Shown here: one piece after another, positions 5,966-7,975 of the stretch
Position numbering within the stretch: position 1 is the stretch's first letter
How the letters are laid out: each line of letters starts with the position of its first letter
Assembly (NCBI GenBank): GCA_020426125.1
Contig: JAGQQQ010000160.1
Span: forward strand, 1 to 7,975
Source: Planctomycetaceae bacterium
GTDB lineage: Bacteria > Planctomycetota > Planctomycetia > Planctomycetales > Planctomycetaceae
Direction: 5' to 3'
Length of the DNA stretch: 7,975 nt
Made by a program: the position numbers and the translations under genes
The notes under the pieces: generated by a model
The model's database searches: none
What the model was told of the DNA's origin: nothing
The model's input: only the letters and a program-made list of their open reading frames with translations

Positions 5966-7261
5966 TCAAGGATCGGTTCCGTCGGAGATGGAGCCATGTG
6001 TGGGCTGTAACCGAACCTGGATGGGATCCCCCGGTTCCCCAGCGTGGATGACAACCATGTCGTAACGGGTCCAACGGCAGATGTCCCCCACTTCGGGAAA
6101 TCGCTCCAACTCATCATGGATTAGCGCCGCGACAGTCACGGGCGCCCCATCTTCAATGTCGTAATCAATGTCCAGCCGCTGTGCGAGGTAGCGAAGCGTG
6201 GCGAGGCCATCGGCGATGATTTCGCCGTCTCCCGTCATCACCACGGGCTCTCGTTCGAGCAACCGCTTTCCCCGACTGGATTGGGGGTTGAGAAGCGTGT
6301 CGAGGATATCGTCCTCAGTCACGATTCCGATCGTTTCCCCATATTCATTGATGACGGTCGCCACGCTCACCAGCGAGGAACGGATCTTGGCAAGGGTGTC
6401 CGAGGCGGTCGCGCACCAGGGGACGTAGACAACCTTCTCGGCGAGTTTCTCCAGGTTCTCATCCGGCAGTCGCGCCTGATCGTACAGATCGACCGCGAAT
6501 GATACCGTATCCCGGTCCTCACCAGCAATCAGCAGAAACTCTGGCAAGGTGCCGCGTTCTCGGATCTGGCGGAGATGCACTGGTGGTTGCCACAACTGGT
6601 AGGTGCCGCGAGGTCGCATGATTTCTTCGGCGGTCATGTCGGACAATTCGAGGATTCGGCCCAGGATCTGCTGTTCGATACGGACCAACTCCACCCCCAA
6701 TTCCGACGTCTCGACGGCTCGCTCGATGTCGTCCACCTCAAGGTAAGGTTCTGGCTTCAGATGGGGCCATCCGATCCTTCGCATCGCACGTGTGGTCGCC
6801 CCCAGAAACGGCAGAACGGGATCCAAGACTTTGGCCGCGATGGACAAGGGAAGGCTCGCCAAAACGGCGATTGGCCGGCAAAACAGCACTGCGGCGCTTT
6901 TTGGAGCCACCTCACCAAAGATAATAATCCCAACGAGGCCGCCAAAACTGAGGACTCCGGCCGCCGTCGGCTGACCGGCGTCCAACAGCCGCTTGGCCGT
7001 GACGAGGGAGACGGAAAAGTAGGCAAGATTCAGGACAAGATTCCAGAACAGAACGGTTGTTAAGAGCCGATCGGGATCCTTCAACAACGTCGCCGCGAGA
7101 CGCTCTCCGGCATGTCCTGACCGCATCCTTCGCAGGTCGTCCCGCGACAGGTAAAACAGCGCCGTTTCGCTGCCCGAGAAAAACGCGGAGCCAAAAACGA
7201 TCGCGGTCATCACCAGGATGCCCGGCAACCAGAGGGACGCGGAATCCAGGAACTGGTTCAT
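5966..7261 (-). CDS. CNNM/CorC-family membrane protein with CBS pair and CorC_HlyC domain
   Basis: A 431-residue inner-membrane protein of the CNNM/CorC (old 'hemolysin C') family, members of which are linked to Mg2+ or other divalent cation efflux. The N-terminal CNNM (DUF21) domain spans about residues 10-165, with hydrophobic segments near 12-28, 66-88, 103-117 and 125-150. It carries FFSGSETALF at 27-36, FWNLVLNLAY at 72-81 and FGEVAPKS at 115-122, all hallmark positions. An acidic helix follows (VDDIERAVETSELG, 176-189). The CBS pair covers about 212-325, its second half containing VINEYGETIGIVTEDDILDT at 303-322. The C-terminal CorC_HlyC domain is at about 337-418 (GDGEIIADGLATL ... FPEVGDICRW). 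Its ATG overlaps the stop of the upstream permease gene as ATGA, indicating translational coupling. The transported ion and direction cannot be read from sequence; the 'hemolysin' label in old annotations is misleading. Confidence 0.93.
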   Translation of the reverse strand: MNQFLDSASLWLPGILVMTAIVFGSAFFSGSETALFYLSRDDLRRMRSGHAGERLAATLLKDPDRLLTTVLFWNLVLNLAYFSVSLVTAKRLLDAGQPTAAGVLSFGGLVGIIIFGEVAPKSAAVLFCRPIAVLASLPLSIAAKVLDPVLPFLGATTRAMRRIGWPHLKPEPYLEVDDIERAVETSELGVELVRIEQQILGRILELSDMTAEEIMRPRGTYQLWQPPVHLRQIRERGTLPEFLLIAGEDRDTVSFAVDLYDQARLPDENLEKLAEKVVYVPWCATASDTLAKIRSSLVSVATVINEYGETIGIVTEDDILDTLLNPQSSRGKRLLEREPVVMTGDGEIIADGLATLRYLAQRLDIDYDIEDGAPVTVAALIHDELERFPEVGDICRWTRYDMVVIHAGEPGDPIQVRLQPTHGSISDGTDP

Positions 7262-7975
7262 CCTCGCTCAAGCGTTGCGCGGCCTAGTGCCACTTCGAAA
7301 GCACTCACCGCCGGGATCAGCATTGCCGCAGTTGTAAAAAGATAAGCGAATCCCAAGGCGGCAAAGACAGCCGCCGTATCCTCAAGGAGAAAGCTGACCA
7401 CGGCGTAAAACGTGAGAAACGGCAAAATGGAAGCGGCAATCGCCAGAGCCGTCGAGGAAATCCGATGTGTCAAAGAACTCCACAACCCGAGACTGCCACC
7501 GCCGATGAACCCAAGAAACGACACGAACTGCAAGGCGAAGGACGACCGCGACTCCACCATCAGGATCATGCAGATGAAAGTCCCCACAAACAGCAAGAAC
7601 ACGGTCCCCATACTATTGAGAATCGCCGATCGTGAAGAGGTGTAGGCGAAACCCTGATGCAGTCCGAGAGTGGCAGCGAAAACCACCAGAATCAGGAACC
7701 CGAAAAGGCTGAAGATCAGCGATTCCAGATCGACACCACCCCGAACCCAGGCCATGGTGAGATAGAGCATCGGCGCCAGAATGATCTCTTTGGAATTAAA
7801 GAAGATGCCGCCCATCTTGCTGAACACAAATTCGCGCGCGGAGACTTCCGTGACAAGCAAAAGTTCAAGTGTCTGACCGTCTCGCTCGGTGGTTAACGAG
7901 GTGACAGCCTGCGTGTTGACAAGGATCAAAGCCACCACCGCTAGGACGACGAAGACCATCACTTCTCCGGAGACC
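7258..7975 (-). CDS. ABC-2 type transporter permease, C-terminal part (5' end outside window)
   Basis: The frame is open through the right edge, reading VSGEVMVFVVL at the first residues, so the GTG at 7962 or ATG at 7959 is internal and not a start. About 238 residues are visible. After a membrane segment (5-20) comes TTERDGQTLELLLVTEVSAR at about 28-47, the conserved stretch typical of ABC-2 permeases, where an E-R-x-G-T-L-like motif lies in the cytoplasm and couples to the ATPase. Further hydrophobic segments lie near 62-76, 87-108, 122-140, 145-165, 172-195 and 200-222. The protein would sit in the inner membrane and need a separate ATPase, probably encoded upstream (to the right). Substrate unknown. 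Its TGA overlaps the ATG of the CNNM-family gene by four bases (ATGA), so the two are likely translated as a coupled pair. Confidence 0.85.
   Translation of the reverse strand, partial: VSGEVMVFVVLAVVALILVNTQAVTSLTTERDGQTLELLLVTEVSAREFVFSKMGGIFFNSKEIILAPMLYLTMAWVRGGVDLESLIFSLFGFLILVVFAATLGLHQGFAYTSSRSAILNSMGTVFLLFVGTFICMILMVESRSSFALQFVSFLGFIGGGSLGLWSSLTHRISSTALAIAASILPFLTFYAVVSFLLEDTAAVFAALGFAYLFTTAAMLIPAVSAFEVALGRATLERG

Overview
The window looks like chromosomal DNA of a planctomycete (phylum Planctomycetota). This is inferred from protein content, not from a database search. The clues are an aspartate kinase with two tandem pairs of ACT domains, a long-N-terminus serine acetyltransferase of the EpsC type, a secreted protein of a kind I associate with planctomycetes, moderately GC-rich DNA, and loosely packed genes with gaps of several hundred bases. 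There is no sign of phage, insertion sequences, CRISPR arrays, tRNA or rRNA.

Layout, left to right: (1) 1-1703, minus strand: aspartate kinase (lysC), its last residues lying beyond the left edge. (2) 1704-2150: a 447-base gap with only short inverted repeats. (3) 2151-3086, minus: serine O-acetyltransferase (cysE), with a strong ribosome-binding site and a possible folded leader at 3130-3179. (4) 3087-4051: a 965-base divergent gap with no convincing gene but several stem-loops. (5) 4052-4756, plus: cytoplasmic sulfite-oxidase-like molybdopterin oxidoreductase. (6) 4757-5019: a compact regulatory gap with a terminator-like hairpin, a perfect TATAAT box, a leader stem-loop and a ribosome-binding site. 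(7) 5020-5886, plus: exported protein of unknown function. (8) 5887-5965: a short convergent gap with a 9-bp inverted repeat. (9) 5966-7261, minus: CNNM/CorC-type membrane protein with CBS and CorC/HlyC domains. (10) 7258-7975, minus: C-terminal part of an ABC-2 type transporter permease, which runs off the right edge and overlaps gene 9 by ATGA.

Functionally, lysC commits aspartate to the lysine, threonine and methionine pathways, and cysE commits serine to cysteine. The sulfite-oxidase-like enzyme may also touch sulfur chemistry, but its substrate is unknown. The permease and CNNM genes form the end of a membrane-protein operon. I found no clear novel defence or mobile system. The points most worth a second look are the possible three-way-junction RNA leader of cysE, the translationally coupled permease-CNNM pair, and the exported unknown protein with its own well-defined control region.
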